DNA from: Ophiothrix spiculata
Taxonomy: Eukaryota > Echinodermata > Ophiuroidea > Amphilepidida > Ophiotrichidae
Direction: 5' to 3' (one strand)
DNA length: 20,362 bases
NCBI GenBank assembly: GCA_000969725.1
Contig: JXSR01S022841.1
Made by a program: the position numbers and the translations under genes. Positions 9,003-18,200 of the stretch are shown in pieces; the stretch's first letter is position 1, and every line of letters starts with the position of its first letter. The notes below the pieces were generated by a model. That model ran no database searches. It saw only the letters and a list, made by a program, of their open reading frames with translations, and was not told the origin of the DNA.

Positions 9003-9164
9003 CCCTAACCTCCTACCTACCATTTTTCATTCTCAGCCTATCTCCTCGGAAATAAGGGTGTCAAAAATTGGTGGTTTCCACCCGGGCTCGAACCAGGGAC
9101 CTCTCGCATCCCAATCCCGTGTCCACCTATACCAAGCCACCCGAGGGGCGCTGCCAAGGCAGCG
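9003..9164 (-). mobile_element. tRNA-Pro-like SINE unit
   Basis: On the minus strand, TGGCTTGGTATAGG (9126-9139) fits the internal box A of RNA polymerase III promoters and GGTTCGAGCCC (9084-9094) fits box B. The T-arm CCTGG/CCGGG pairs. The anticodon-loop region (TTGGGAT, then GCGAGAGGTCCC) resembles tRNA-Pro. The acceptor stem does not pair and the anticodon stem is poor, so it is not a working tRNA. A non-tRNA body (9003-9069) follows, as in SINEs. A tight hairpin CGCTGCC-AA-GGCAGCG (9149-9164) sits at the head. No poly-A tail or target duplication was identified. Confidence 0.6.
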
Positions 9165-9750
9165 ATTTCGTGCCCATATGGCTTTAAGCCTGCAATGTTA
9201 ATAAATGATTATATGTATGATGTATTCAGAACAGATATAGAAATAGATCACATTAAGAGAAAACAAATTCAACTTTCATCCAGGATAGTGCTTTTTAAGT
9301 GTGTTAAGATATTCTCGTCGATGATTTAACTGCCTCAGGTAAAAAGGTCGTTAAAGTTTCATAAGTTATATATGTATCATATATATAAAGACCAATAAAA
9401 AATACAATTAATAATTTGTTATTCAACATCTTGTTCACTTATCTTGGGTCTTAGATTTGACAAAATAGAGAATATTGTGTAATCTAATAATCACACAAAA
9501 TCAACAATAAATCTTCTAAATGTGTTTTGATGAAATCTTGATACTCTATACTAATTGTTTTTTCTGTATTTTAAAAATCCACATGTACTTTGGATGTTCA
9601 CGAATTTCAACTTGGTTAGGGAGGATTAAAATTCTTCAAATTAACATAATTATTGAAAAGTTTAATTTACCTGATATTTTTGTGCCAAACATACACATTA
9701 TTTAATATGAAACTGAATAATCATCTTATATTTAAAACATCCTCAGGGGT
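9165..9750. other. Unassigned AT-rich DNA
   Basis: I see no supported gene, inverted termini or shared repeat. A 61-codon frame (9520-9705) has no recognisable features. Confidence 0.6.
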
Positions 9751-9785
9751 AATCTTAAAGTTAAGATGAATCATGACTAGTTTAA
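9751..9785. repeat. TTAAGATGA repeat patch, left part
   Basis: ATCTTAAAGTTAAGATGAAT is repeated almost exactly at 10447-10466. The patch is interrupted by TTAA element copy 2. Confidence 0.6.
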
Positions 9786-10381
9786 CCCTTGTTCTCCTGA
9801 GCCATTTTTTGTAACACGTTCTCTGGGGGGGGGGGGGGGGGGGTTGCGACCCCCCTTATATTTTAAAACAGAACCCCCTATGCACTTGGTTTTGCTATTG
9901 TTAGATAGGTTTGACCCTCCCCTATCCAACGATACCAAGATCAATAAAATCGGCCAAGGCGTTATGTCATTATGACGTTATAAAGTACTTTCGGATTGGG
10001 AAATCAGGCAAAATTGAGTTATGGCAAAAATGGCCACCAAAATCAAATGTTGCTATAAAAGTTCTAAACAACAGATTTTCATCAAATTGTTGCTAATTAA
10101 GAAGGGAAATGATGATTTTAACATGTTTTGTAAGTTTCAGTCTTATAGCATGCATACATTTTTCAAAAGGGCGACTTAAAAGTTTCCGGGATTTCACCAA
10201 CCAACCCCCACACCCAAACTTTGACGGCCTACCCTAACCCCACCTTAGGTGGTACCCCCTAGTTTTTTCACCAAAATGACTGCAAAGGTTGAAGAGAGAA
10301 TGCCTGGGGCCGGTTGTTTTTACGTTTTATGGAGCGGGGAAATAACCTTAGGGGGAACAACCCCCCTTCGAAGAATAAGGG
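9786..10381 (+). mobile_element. TTAA element, copy 2 (piggyBac-like MITE)
   Basis: The left end is CCCTTGTTCTCCTGAG. The right end is GAAGAATAAGGG, with inverse CCCTTATTCTTC. Perfect TTAA duplications flank both sides (9782-9785 and 10382-10385). It contains a 19-G tract (9825-9843), the shared core (9887-10020) and the TTTGACGGCCTACC / AACCCCACCTTAGG blocks seen in copy 1. There is no transposase coding sequence. Clean TTAA flanks and CCC ends make a piggyBac-type origin likely. Confidence 0.85.
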
Positions 10382-10630
10382 TTAAGATGAATATTCTTCT
10401 TTAGTTGCTTTTATAAAAAAAAGATGACTCTTAACTTTAAAGATGATCTTAAAGTTAAGATGAATCAATGACTACCTTAAGAAGAATATTCAGCCTAAGT
10501 TGTTTATGAAATGAAAGATAAGATGATCTTAAAGTTAGGATGATCTTAAATTTAAGATGAATTGTAGCAGATGAACCAATTCATCTTAAGTCCTTACTTA
10601 AGATGATCTTAACTTTATGAAATAGGGTCC
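10382..10630. repeat. TTAAGATGA repeat patch, right part
   Basis: Several direct and inverted copies of AAGATGATCTTAAAGTTAAG-like sequence occur. They include exact 12-bp inverted arms TTAAGATGAATT (10552-10563) and AATTCATCTTAA (10578-10589). The patch ends at GAAATAGGGTCC. It is probably the remains of a fold-back or MITE-type element into which copy 2 jumped. Confidence 0.6.
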
Positions 10631-11098
10631 ATAAATACTAAATCTATCATTGATTTTACCTGAGCTAACTCATCATGATTAAAATGGGTCCAGTTGACTT
10701 TATTTTCCAAAGGTCTACATATACGTTCAAGAAATACTAGGTCTACCTTTAATTTCAATTTGTCCTTAGCAAATGCAAAATGATAATAATTGGAACTTGA
10801 CAGTCAACTCCATAAAACAGGTGGTGTTTGCCATCTATTTCTAGATAGAGTTATATGCCTCCCAGAGTAAAAATCAACACAGTGAGGAATAAGAGTATTT
10901 AGAAGAGCCATTGAGTAATAGTATTTACAACACTTGTCCACCACTGTTTTCAGCTCTGAACCAGAGCTAGCATAATCTATAAGCGCAACTTTTCATAGAT
11001 AGTTTCTTTGAGTTTATTGGTCGTTTATTACGTCTACCTCTCATATTTGCATATGACTACTAAATTTTGTTAGTATTGTGTATAGATGTATAGTCACT
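10631..11098. other. Unassigned DNA
   Basis: I see no gene, TIR or repeat relation to the rest of the window. Confidence 0.55.
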
Positions 11099-11100
11099 AG

Positions 11101-11464
11101 GGTACGTATGCACAAAGCAGGACTAACTTTAGTCCCGGACTAAGTGAAATTTGAAATTGAGGAAAATGGCACATTTTGGGGAAAATCTAGCGATAATTTA
11201 TGTTCTTGTGTAAAGATTTAGACTGAAAATTGTTATATTTGATTAATTTGGCTATTTTAGAACATTGCAATTATTTGTAGGACAAATAAATGGTTTAGTC
11301 CGGGACAAGAAACAGACAAATGGCCAAATTATACTCATTTCAGCATAGATCCTAATGCAAGGACAAAAATTATTACAGATTTCAAAAAAAAATGTGTTAC
11401 TTTCAAGAAATAAAATTTCACTTAGTACGGGACTAAAGTTAGTCCTGCTTTGTGCATACGGACC
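11101..11464. mobile_element. 364-bp MITE with 52-bp TIRs
   Basis: 11101-11152 and the inverse of 11413-11464 agree at 50 of 52 positions (shared pieces CGTATGCACAAAGCAGGACT, AACTTTAGTCCCG, ACTAAGTGAAATTT). Each arm contains a smaller hairpin, GGACTAA-CT-TTAGTCC. TA occurs just outside both ends (ACTAG before, CTATAG after), so a TA target is possible but not certain. The interior is AT-rich with no coding sequence. The high arm identity suggests recent activity or gene conversion. Confidence 0.85.
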
Positions 11465-12830
11465 TATAGGGTTATGCAGCCTAGGGCCTCGTTTTTTCCG
11501 TAAGCAGGTATGGGGAGACATACTGTCTTAAGCTTTTGTTTTCTGAATACCTCTATGAATATTTGGAGCGACGCGGTTTAAAGGAAAGGACATAAATTAA
11601 AGTGTATAAACTATTAGGGCTTGATATTTCAACATTCATGTACTGCGAGTTCTATTCGGTATGTTAAAAATAATCATTACCAACTTGATCATGTGTTTTG
11701 AACCAAATCGTATGTGTTAGGCTGATTATGCAAGAAATAATGATAGTACTTTCGTAGCATGCATATTATAGAAACTTTATATGTTTGGTTTTAGAAACAA
11801 GTCATTGACAACATTAACACTTAAGTGCATAAGGGGGGGGGGGTCCATATGCACCCTTGATTTTGATTTTCGCGAAAACGCAACATAACAATTATAAGCT
11901 ATTATATATAATTGTCAAGGTAGGGGTAGCGCATGTTTTGGTGCAAAGAAAATTCAAATCGTTCGCGGTTTTTTTGAGATACTTAGCATAAACTGGTAAA
12001 ATGATGGCGCTGTTCAAATGCTGTTTTGTTCCTAAAACCAAAACGAAAAAAAAAAAAACTTTTTAATTAAGTAGATAATCATTGTCTTGATTAAAACTAA
12101 ACTTTTAGCCAAAATTCATGTAAACATTAACTTTTTCATTTTTAAAATGAAAACATTTAAAAGTTTTGACCGAATAGTTTAAAATTAGACATGGTTAAAT
12201 ATACAAAAGTAAAGCGCCTGCCGACAGCAGAAATACTAATACTTGTTCTGCGGGTATAAAAAGATGATGAATAATACTCTTTTACGCTTTATCTCAAAAG
12301 GTTATTACTTGGTGACAGACGAACCGTCATCCTTTGAATCTCGAAAGATACATTTCGGAATGTCGAAGACAGAATTCAAAGGGTGTATATTGTAACTTTG
12401 ATATGATAACATGCTTACAACGAGTGTTTTTTTAAACAGAAAACACTCAACTTATTTCTCCGTCACAGAGACGTTCATAGCAGAGTCAACATCTAAACGT
12501 TAGATGTAAGAAGAATTTCAGAGGTCCAAAATGGGAAGTTACTGAATTACTGCGAAAGTTAAGCAACATGTTAAAAACAGTTCAGAAAAACATAAAATTT
12601 ATGGCACTTGGTAACTGAATTTTTCAATGTTAGGATTTAAAAAATGCTCTAGAAATTAATACTCACGACTAAATTGTGAATATTGATGATGTTTGCAAAT
12701 TGCAACTTACATCGTCACTTTACTGAGACCTTGCTAAATGTGGTTATCATCGGTAAATTCATATAGTTATCGACAAAATCATTAATTTGACGGTGCAACT
12801 CCATCTTGAAATATATATAGATTCATTTTT
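11465..12830. other. Unassigned AT-rich DNA with small hairpin and G tract
   Basis: A G tract lies at about 11833-11843. CCTTTGAAT / ATTCAAAGG arms face each other at about 12339-12380. I see no gene or TIR element. Confidence 0.5.
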
Positions 12831-12843
12831 TTGCTCATTTCAG

Positions 12844-13013
12844 AGAAAATGTCACCAAAGTCTTCTTGGACATTAAACTCTAGAGAACCTTTCCGCCGAA
12901 TATTTTGGCCACTACTTCTCAACGTCCATACATATCCCTATTCGATGTTACCAACAAACCGTTATGATAGAAGAACTCACGTTCTCTTTATTCAACTAAC
13001 ATCTCTAAGATAG
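12844..13013 (+). other. Possible small exon after a good splice acceptor
   Basis: A pyrimidine tract ending TTTTTTTGCTCATTTCAG (AG at 12842-12843) precedes AGAAAATGTC. The open frame from the ATG at 12849 runs 54 codons to TAG at 13011-13013 and reads MSPKSSWTLNSREPFRRI at its start. The segment is less AT-rich than its surroundings and uses C-ending codons more. AG-GTGTGC, a possible donor, lies just past the stop. No domain is recognised. It may be chance. Confidence 0.18.
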
Positions 13014-13433
13014 CCAGGTGTGCTAGCATGGTCTATGACTTGAATGAAAATAATATTCAACCATTTTTGTTTGTTTTCACATTAGATCACCTGGTTTAAC
13101 TTACAAAAGCAAGAGTGAATGTACAATCTAGAGACTATATTCTTCATGTACACTAAAAGTTATGATATTTTAACATATGTAAAATGCCAAAAACTTTCAC
13201 ATGACATTCCTTGTCTCACTCGTGAAAAGAAATCTCTCCTAATGGTGTATCTTTTCGACAAATTATTTCGTTTATTACGAAAAGGTATTGAAAATATGTA
13301 AATTTGCACACACTGCGTTCGTACTTTGTCAATCCAAAAATCCAATATTTGAAAATATTTGTGAAAAATGGTGCTCACCATATGATAAAAAATACTATAA
13401 ATGCACGTTTATGCAAAAAACAACAACAACAGA
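13014..13433. other. Unassigned AT-rich DNA
   Basis: Only short frames are open on either strand. A short (CAA)n run at 13420-13431 directly precedes the next element. Confidence 0.55.
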
Positions 13434-13437
13434 TTAA

Positions 13438-13890
13438 GGTGTCTGGTCCATGATAGATCTGCCCGAAAATTTCTAGTAAAAATCGGCATGAATGATATTT
13501 TATCGATGTAGAACCGATTTTTAAAATAAAAATTGGGGGTCACCGGACTCGTTTTTGTATGCGAGTCGGTTTAAAAACAACATTTTTAGAGGTTTTATTG
13601 GGAAAATTAGTACGGTGGTCTATGGGAAATGTGGCAAAAGTGACATTACTTAGTGATGATTTAACAAATCCGCCCGAAAAATGTTGATAATTGTTTCACA
13701 AAAGTTGCGCACAAGTATGTTCTTTCAAATAAAACAATAAAAATTGGGGCCACTGAACTAATTTTCCAGAAAAAAATTAAAATATGGCAATTTTTAGCTT
13801 CAAAACACTACTCAGAGTATATGCGCATGCGTATTGCGGCACTTACCAACTCGGAAACTAGTGCGTACTTGTACGCATGGACCAGACACC
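13438..13890. mobile_element. 453-bp TTAA-flanked TIR element
   Basis: GGTGTCTGGTCCATG (13438-13452) and its exact inverse (13876-13890) are 15-bp perfect TIRs, with TTAA directly outside both ends (13434-13437 and 13891-13894). The ends start with GG rather than CCC, so this is a different family from the other TTAA elements here; Kolobok-type or divergent piggyBac are candidates. Inside, two related segments about 205-211 bp apart repeat GCCCGAAAA followed by AATAAAAATTGGGG, which shows an internal duplication. There is no coding sequence. Confidence 0.85.
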
Positions 13891-13973
13891 TTAAGGAAAA
13901 AACGAAAATTACAAAAGTGGCACATACTATGTTTTTACTTTGGAGGGCAATTAAGTGGGGTTTTTTTAGCATT

Positions 13974-14308
13974 CATCCGGAGGGGGGGGGGGGTACTCAA
14001 CTCAACAAAGACCCCGCTTTTTTCGCTCGCTCTCACCGAAAGACCTCCTTTTTTCAGCAACTGTCACTCAATGACCCCTATTTTAAAAATCTCTTGACCC
14101 TAAAACAGCCTTTGTCGCTCAAAAGACTCACAATTTTCCTTATTTGATGTAATTTTTTGATAATTGTGCAAAAATCGTCGAAAAATACGTCTAAATTTTG
14201 CAAGACCCTACTTTATGGTAAAGATCCCCATTGTTTGCATTTTGTCGTTTAAAGACCCCTTCTTTGCACTCGTACGTAACTTCCATAAGTGAGTACCCCC
14301 CCGGGATG
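13974..14308. mobile_element. G-tract-ended element with periodic AAAGACCCC motif
   Basis: CATCCGGA, G12, TACTCA (13974-13998) is inverted at 14290-14308 (TGAGTACCCCCCCGGGATG). Between them, AAAGACCCC-type motifs followed by T-rich sequence recur at about 14008, 14039, 14070, 14093, 14121, 14202, 14220 and 14251, mostly 20-35 bp apart. The design resembles repeats with GGGGGTACTC ends known from several marine invertebrate genomes, which is from memory. Open frames across it (for example 13821-14147) are composition artefacts. Confidence 0.65.
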
Positions 14309-15009
14309 TCACTTGACGTCTGGCTCTTATTCATAATTAACAATGGCTGGACACTGGCTCTGTAATAACACACAAGATATTGTATTACAAAATTATCAAA
14401 ATATCATAGGATGCACTTAACGTAGATTTAAGTATCATTTTCGCTATACAAACTATTAAAAGATATACGGAGATCATTGATGATACTAACAATAAAATGA
14501 GGGAATGCCAATATTTAGATTTCCTTTATTTACATTTTAATAAGAGAAACAAAATATTTTGTTAATAATAACAATATCAATAATATATCTTATATACGAA
14601 GAAAGTATATATTATCATAAGTATTGATAACATTAAATTAAGACGTGTGATTGGTAAATCTGTAAGTCTAGCCTTTTTTTTCAAGTGGATTTATCAGGTA
14701 ATTATACTGAATTCACTGGGAACAAGAAATTCCTGATTTTTTGCTGTCAATAAGCAGCGGAAGCCATGAAATACGTATCTAAACAATGTTGTAAACCTGG
14801 TCAAGTGCCCGTCAGGTGTTAGATTCATTATTCGAATTATTTAAAACAAAATGAAATGAAACATGAGTGATCCCATAATAATCAGAGTAATAGAAATACA
14901 GATAAAACATCAAAGGGAGAGTAAATTCATCATCAATCAGTGCATTTAAAAGTTTTAAAGGTCCTGCCTATAGCAAACTGCTGATATATCCGCCGGTTGA
15001 ACTTAAAAA
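14309..15009. other. Unassigned AT-rich DNA
   Basis: Strongly AT-rich around 14520-14650. No gene, TIR pair or shared repeat is seen. Confidence 0.55.
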
Positions 15010-15648
15010 CTTAAAAGTGACCATTTGTGCCAAAAGTCATTTTTTCGGTCCGGAAATACTTTGTGACGTCATAATTTCGTAACGCCTCGAACGATTTTCA
15101 TGATCTTGGTATCAATGGAAAGAGGAGACCCTACCCTATACTATAGTGCCAAACAATATGACAGGGGCTCTGGAAAAATGAGAGGAAAGTCGCAAATTTC
15201 AAAATTGAGTTTGTGACATATTTTGATTTTCTAGAATCTCAGCTTTTGAATGATATATAATATGACACTTTCTTTCCCCAATCTTCATTTAGAGATCGAA
15301 ATCAAAAGCAGTCCACTGAATATATTGTAATAAAAATTAACTACAAATCGCTTTCGAAGATACTAATTGCTACAGTATATAATAGCAAAATGTAATCAAT
15401 AACCGTGCATAATTGCACTTCCAGGCAAAGTTGACCTTCAAAACTTTTCTTATAGGTAAACACCTATGCATGAATGCGTTTTATGTCAAAAAACGAAATT
15501 TGACTTGTTCACCCTATTTTTACTTTAGATGCCATTTATACAAAATTTTGATTTGCGACTTTCCTCTCATTTTGCCAGAGCAGCCCACAATGACATTGGG
15601 GGTCCCAATTTCAAAACCACAGGGGGTGGTGGCTCACGAAGACGAATG
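15010..15648 (-). mobile_element. TTAA element, copy 3, inverted and split by a nested insertion
   Basis: Read on the minus strand, the end next to TTAA (15649-15652) is CATTCGTCTTCGTGAG, related to CCCTCGTTTCTCTGAG of copy 1 with CC mutated. It then has the GGGACCCCYAA region, the insertion at 15162-15587, GGCACTATAGTATAGGGTAG, the core, and GACGTCACAAAGTATTTCCGG, which matches copy 2. The far end is not identifiable, so position 15010 is approximate. Confidence 0.65.
15162..15587. mobile_element. Nested 426-bp hAT-like element
   Basis: The left TIR (15162-15197) starts CAGGGGCTCTGG. The right TIR (15551-15587) has inverse TGGGCTGCTCTGG. Both continue AAAATGAGAGGAAAGTCGCAAAT after one differing base. 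Flanking 8-mers CAATATGA (15154-15161) and CAATGACA (15588-15595) match at 6 of 8 and fit an 8-bp hAT-type duplication. Copy 1 of the host element shows the empty site (inverse of 3378-3394, beginning CAATATAA) without this insert. There is no transposase. Confidence 0.7.
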
Positions 15649-15720
15649 TTAACACCATGGTATGCTATGCTTTAAATTGAATATAATTATATCAATATTA
15701 TCAATATAACTGCCATGCAG

Positions 15721-15800
15721 GAAAACATAGTTTTGAGATACAATAGGAATATAATCTGCCAAAGATAGCCTGCTTTGTTTAAAAGTTGAAATCTTCCGTC
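15721..15800 (+). repeat. R3 dispersed repeat, first copy
   Basis: AGTTTTGAGATACRATA, ATCTGCCAAAG and GCCTGCTTTGTTT recur in the same order at 16735-16825, about 1 kb downstream. The class is unknown. Positions 15801-16017 hold nothing else I recognise. Confidence 0.65.
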
Positions 15801-16017
15801 AACGCATTCTACAGTACATGTAGTCTGTATATTTGTAGACAAAACAACATTGAATTTAGCACTTTCGTGAAGTTAGGGCTTCAAAAACAAAATGGAGATG
15901 AAATAATGAAAGTGGTAATAAAACTCGAGAAAATGTAGAATGAAAAACGTACAGGGCTTGTGTACTTTCAAGGAGAATGTATGAAACTACATGTAGTGTT
16001 CTTTTTTTTATCAAACC

Positions 16018-16143
16018 AGGAACTTCTATTACTAAGTATTCTTTTTCGCCATTCCAATTAAACTTTCAACAGTTCAATCAAGGAACTTCTATTACTAAGT
16101 ATCCTTTTTCTCCATTCCAATTAAACTTTCAACAGTTCAATTT
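16018..16143 (+). repeat. Tandem duplication, two 63-bp units
   Basis: Units 16018-16080 and 16081-16143 differ at only a few positions. The length is a multiple of three, so a frame stays open across it, but nothing suggests that it is coding. Confidence 0.9.
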
Positions 16144-16253
16144 AAACATAATGATATTGAGTAAGTCTTCATTTACGGCATTTCAATGTAATTTGATAAT
16201 TGCAGATTGTGTGAACGTTTTGTGAGCGACATGCAATTGACTTTCTTATAAGG

Positions 16254-16657
16254 AGCACGTGCTTTTCCACTAGTAACTGTCAAGGAGAAAAGCAGGCGGT
16301 GGCGGACACGATAAATAGCATCCACTAGATTTAGGGACGAGGGATTTCTTAAACGCAAATTTAGGGTACGATTTACGTGTATTTCTATTTGGTCACGTGA
16401 CTCACGTATTGAAGAAAAACATTCCAAAGATCATATTTTTACCTTTCCTCCAAAAAATACAAAAGTGTTCTTATAGTAATCAACATAATCACGTCATTCC
16501 AAATCCGCTGGGGTTCACGCATGAACCCCACTTTTTATATATGTTATCATATTTTTTATACCGATTACGAAAATAATTTTAGTGATCATCCCGGAAGTAG
16601 TATTTTTCCACGAATCCTAACGGCTTCACGCCAGAGGCGGTATAGGACATGACGTCA
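16254..16657. promoter_or_regulatory. Cluster of consensus transcription-factor sites
   Basis: Four strong animal consensus sites sit in a locally GC-richer stretch: AGCACGTGCT (16254-16263) and GTCACGTGAC (16392-16401), both palindromic E-boxes; CCGGAAGT (16591-16598), ETS type; and TGACGTCA (16650-16657), a full CRE. On the minus strand a TATA-like TATATAAAAAG (16531-16541) lies downstream of the CRE and ETS sites. Such combinations are typical of promoters, but no gene is visible on either side and each site is short. This is inference only. Confidence 0.22.
16509..16530. other. Perfect 9-bp hairpin TGGGGTTCA / TGAACCCCA
   Basis: The arms are exact, with loop CGCA, and TTTTT follows at 16532-16536. 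It resembles a bacterial terminator, but the context is eukaryotic. The function is unknown. Confidence 0.55.
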
Positions 16658-16729
16658 CCGGGAATCGGCTACGATACCGTATACCGTCCGGCAACCAGTA
16701 ACAGTTGCCACGACCACCCTCCTTTGGAG

Positions 16730-16825
16730 AAAAGCACAGTTTTGAGGTACGATACAGCTAAAAAATCTGCCAAAGGTGGCCTGCTTTGTTTGAAATTTTG
16801 ATACAAAAGTTAACATCTTCCGTAT
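16730..16825 (+). repeat. R3 dispersed repeat, second copy
   Basis: This is homologous to 15721-15800, with substitutions and a small insertion before ATCTTCCGT. Positions 16826-17227 show nothing further. Confidence 0.65.
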
Positions 16826-17227
16826 AAGTTAAGATATCACATTAAATTACTTTTGAATTTGTATGAACATCTTTGCTTGTGATTGTAAAACAAAGAAAGA
16901 AATAACATAGTTAAATATAATAGTTGAGATTTGTGTCTAACTGTTTAATTGTTTTTCTTTTATTTCTTGATTGCCCAGAAGGATTAAAACATTTGTTAAT
17001 CTTGAAAAATGACATCAAATTATCCATGTGTATTATGGAATGTTAAAAAAACCGTTTCCCGTTTTTATTTTTGAAAATACAAAGCAGCCTTTACTAACTT
17101 TTTATAGTTAAGTAATGTAAGGAAACGGGTGATATTTCAGTTCTCGCGAAGTAGTTGAAAGGTTTTGACATCATACAGACCATTCCTATAATTAGCGTGT
17201 TTTCACCGTTGAGTGGGTGAATCCCCT

Positions 17228-17379
17228 GAATCGGAACTCAGAACGAGGCAAAGTGTGGTTAAGATATTTCATCCTAGCTATTCAATATCGTTGTGCGTTT
17301 ACAGAATCGGAACTCAGAACGAGGTTAAGTATGGTCAAGATATTTCATCCTAGCTATTCAGTATCGTTGTGCGTTTACA
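17228..17379 (+). repeat. Tandem duplication, two 76-bp units
   Basis: GAATCGGAACTCAGAACGAG begins units at 17228 and 17304, with few differences over the 76 bp. The duplication is recent. Confidence 0.9.
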
Positions 17380-17545
17380 ACCTAACTTCACAGGAATTTT
17401 CGTCTGACCAATGACTATCCGTTCATCACATTTTGGCTGCTGTCTTGTTTTGGTTCCAGGCTATGAAGCTATAACGCAAGTTTGGTAAATGCAATTTCAA
17501 CCAAACTTTGTAGAAATGTTTGTAGGACCAATGGTTATCCAGTTT
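17379..17545 (+). repeat. Older degenerate local duplication
   Basis: The segment around GACCAATGACTATCC (17405-17419) is echoed about 120 bp later by GACCAATGGTTATCC (17526-17540). Flanking ACAACCTAACTT / TCAACCAAACTT and GGAATTTT / GAAATGTT also align. Confidence 0.5.
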
Positions 17546-18200
17546 ATTCTTTTTTGGTTGGTTTTTTGATTTAAGTTTTAGTTCCCGATGTGTTTTTGGC
17601 ACTACACAAAAATTATTTAACTCGATTTCATTACAATTTAGTAGGAATCATAATAATCATTTACCCTGTGCAGTGGTATGGAAGTTTTTGCTTTGTTTCA
17701 TGCAAAGAGTGATGACTATTATCTACGCTCGTAAAAATGAAGATTTGCATAAGTGTTTGATTAAATTTTACTGTTATCTTAATTTCAGGCTAATCATACA
17801 TACATATAGACTTTAGCAAGATGACTTAAGGTGTGACAATAAGTAAATTTGCAATCTTTTTAAGCTAAATGTTCAATATAATTTGTCATCGTACTCTTCA
17901 AAGCGCAGATGATAAAGATAAATAACAAATTTAATATATAAATTACCTTAATTGAAACTGATATGTCATTTACAAAGTTTTTTCGAAGCTCTTAATGTCA
18001 GCTAATATCAGAGTGTCATTTTAAAACTGACTACTAATATTGGTTTTTTTAACGAATACTTCTTAACGACAGTTTAACTGATATTAATGCTTGGTGGTTT
18101 TGAATGTGATAAAGTTAATTTCGCAGTATGACGATATTGAAGATGAATAATGGTGTCAAAACGAGACCAATATATTTTTGTGTCTTCAGAAACGCTCTTA
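17546..18200. other. Unassigned AT-rich DNA
   Basis: I see no gene, inverted termini or shared repeat. Confidence 0.55.

Noticed and set aside
9002..9010. CCCTAACC, telomere-like
   Set aside because: Little more than one unit is present, so this is not a telomeric repeat; it belongs to the SINE-like tail.
9071..9148. Functional tRNA-Pro gene
   Set aside because: The acceptor arm does not pair and the anticodon stem is disrupted; a SINE or pseudogene is the better reading.
13821..14147. 108-codon frame on the plus strand
   Set aside because: It spans the end of one TIR element and the G-tract element; the apparent protein is translated repeat sequence.
16173..16427. 84-codon frame on the minus strand near the transcription-factor sites
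   Set aside because: It starts with TTG and has no in-frame ATG near its beginning, so it is not a credible animal coding start.
16509..16540. Hairpin followed by T run as a rho-independent terminator
   Set aside because: The window is eukaryotic and no bacterial gene precedes it.
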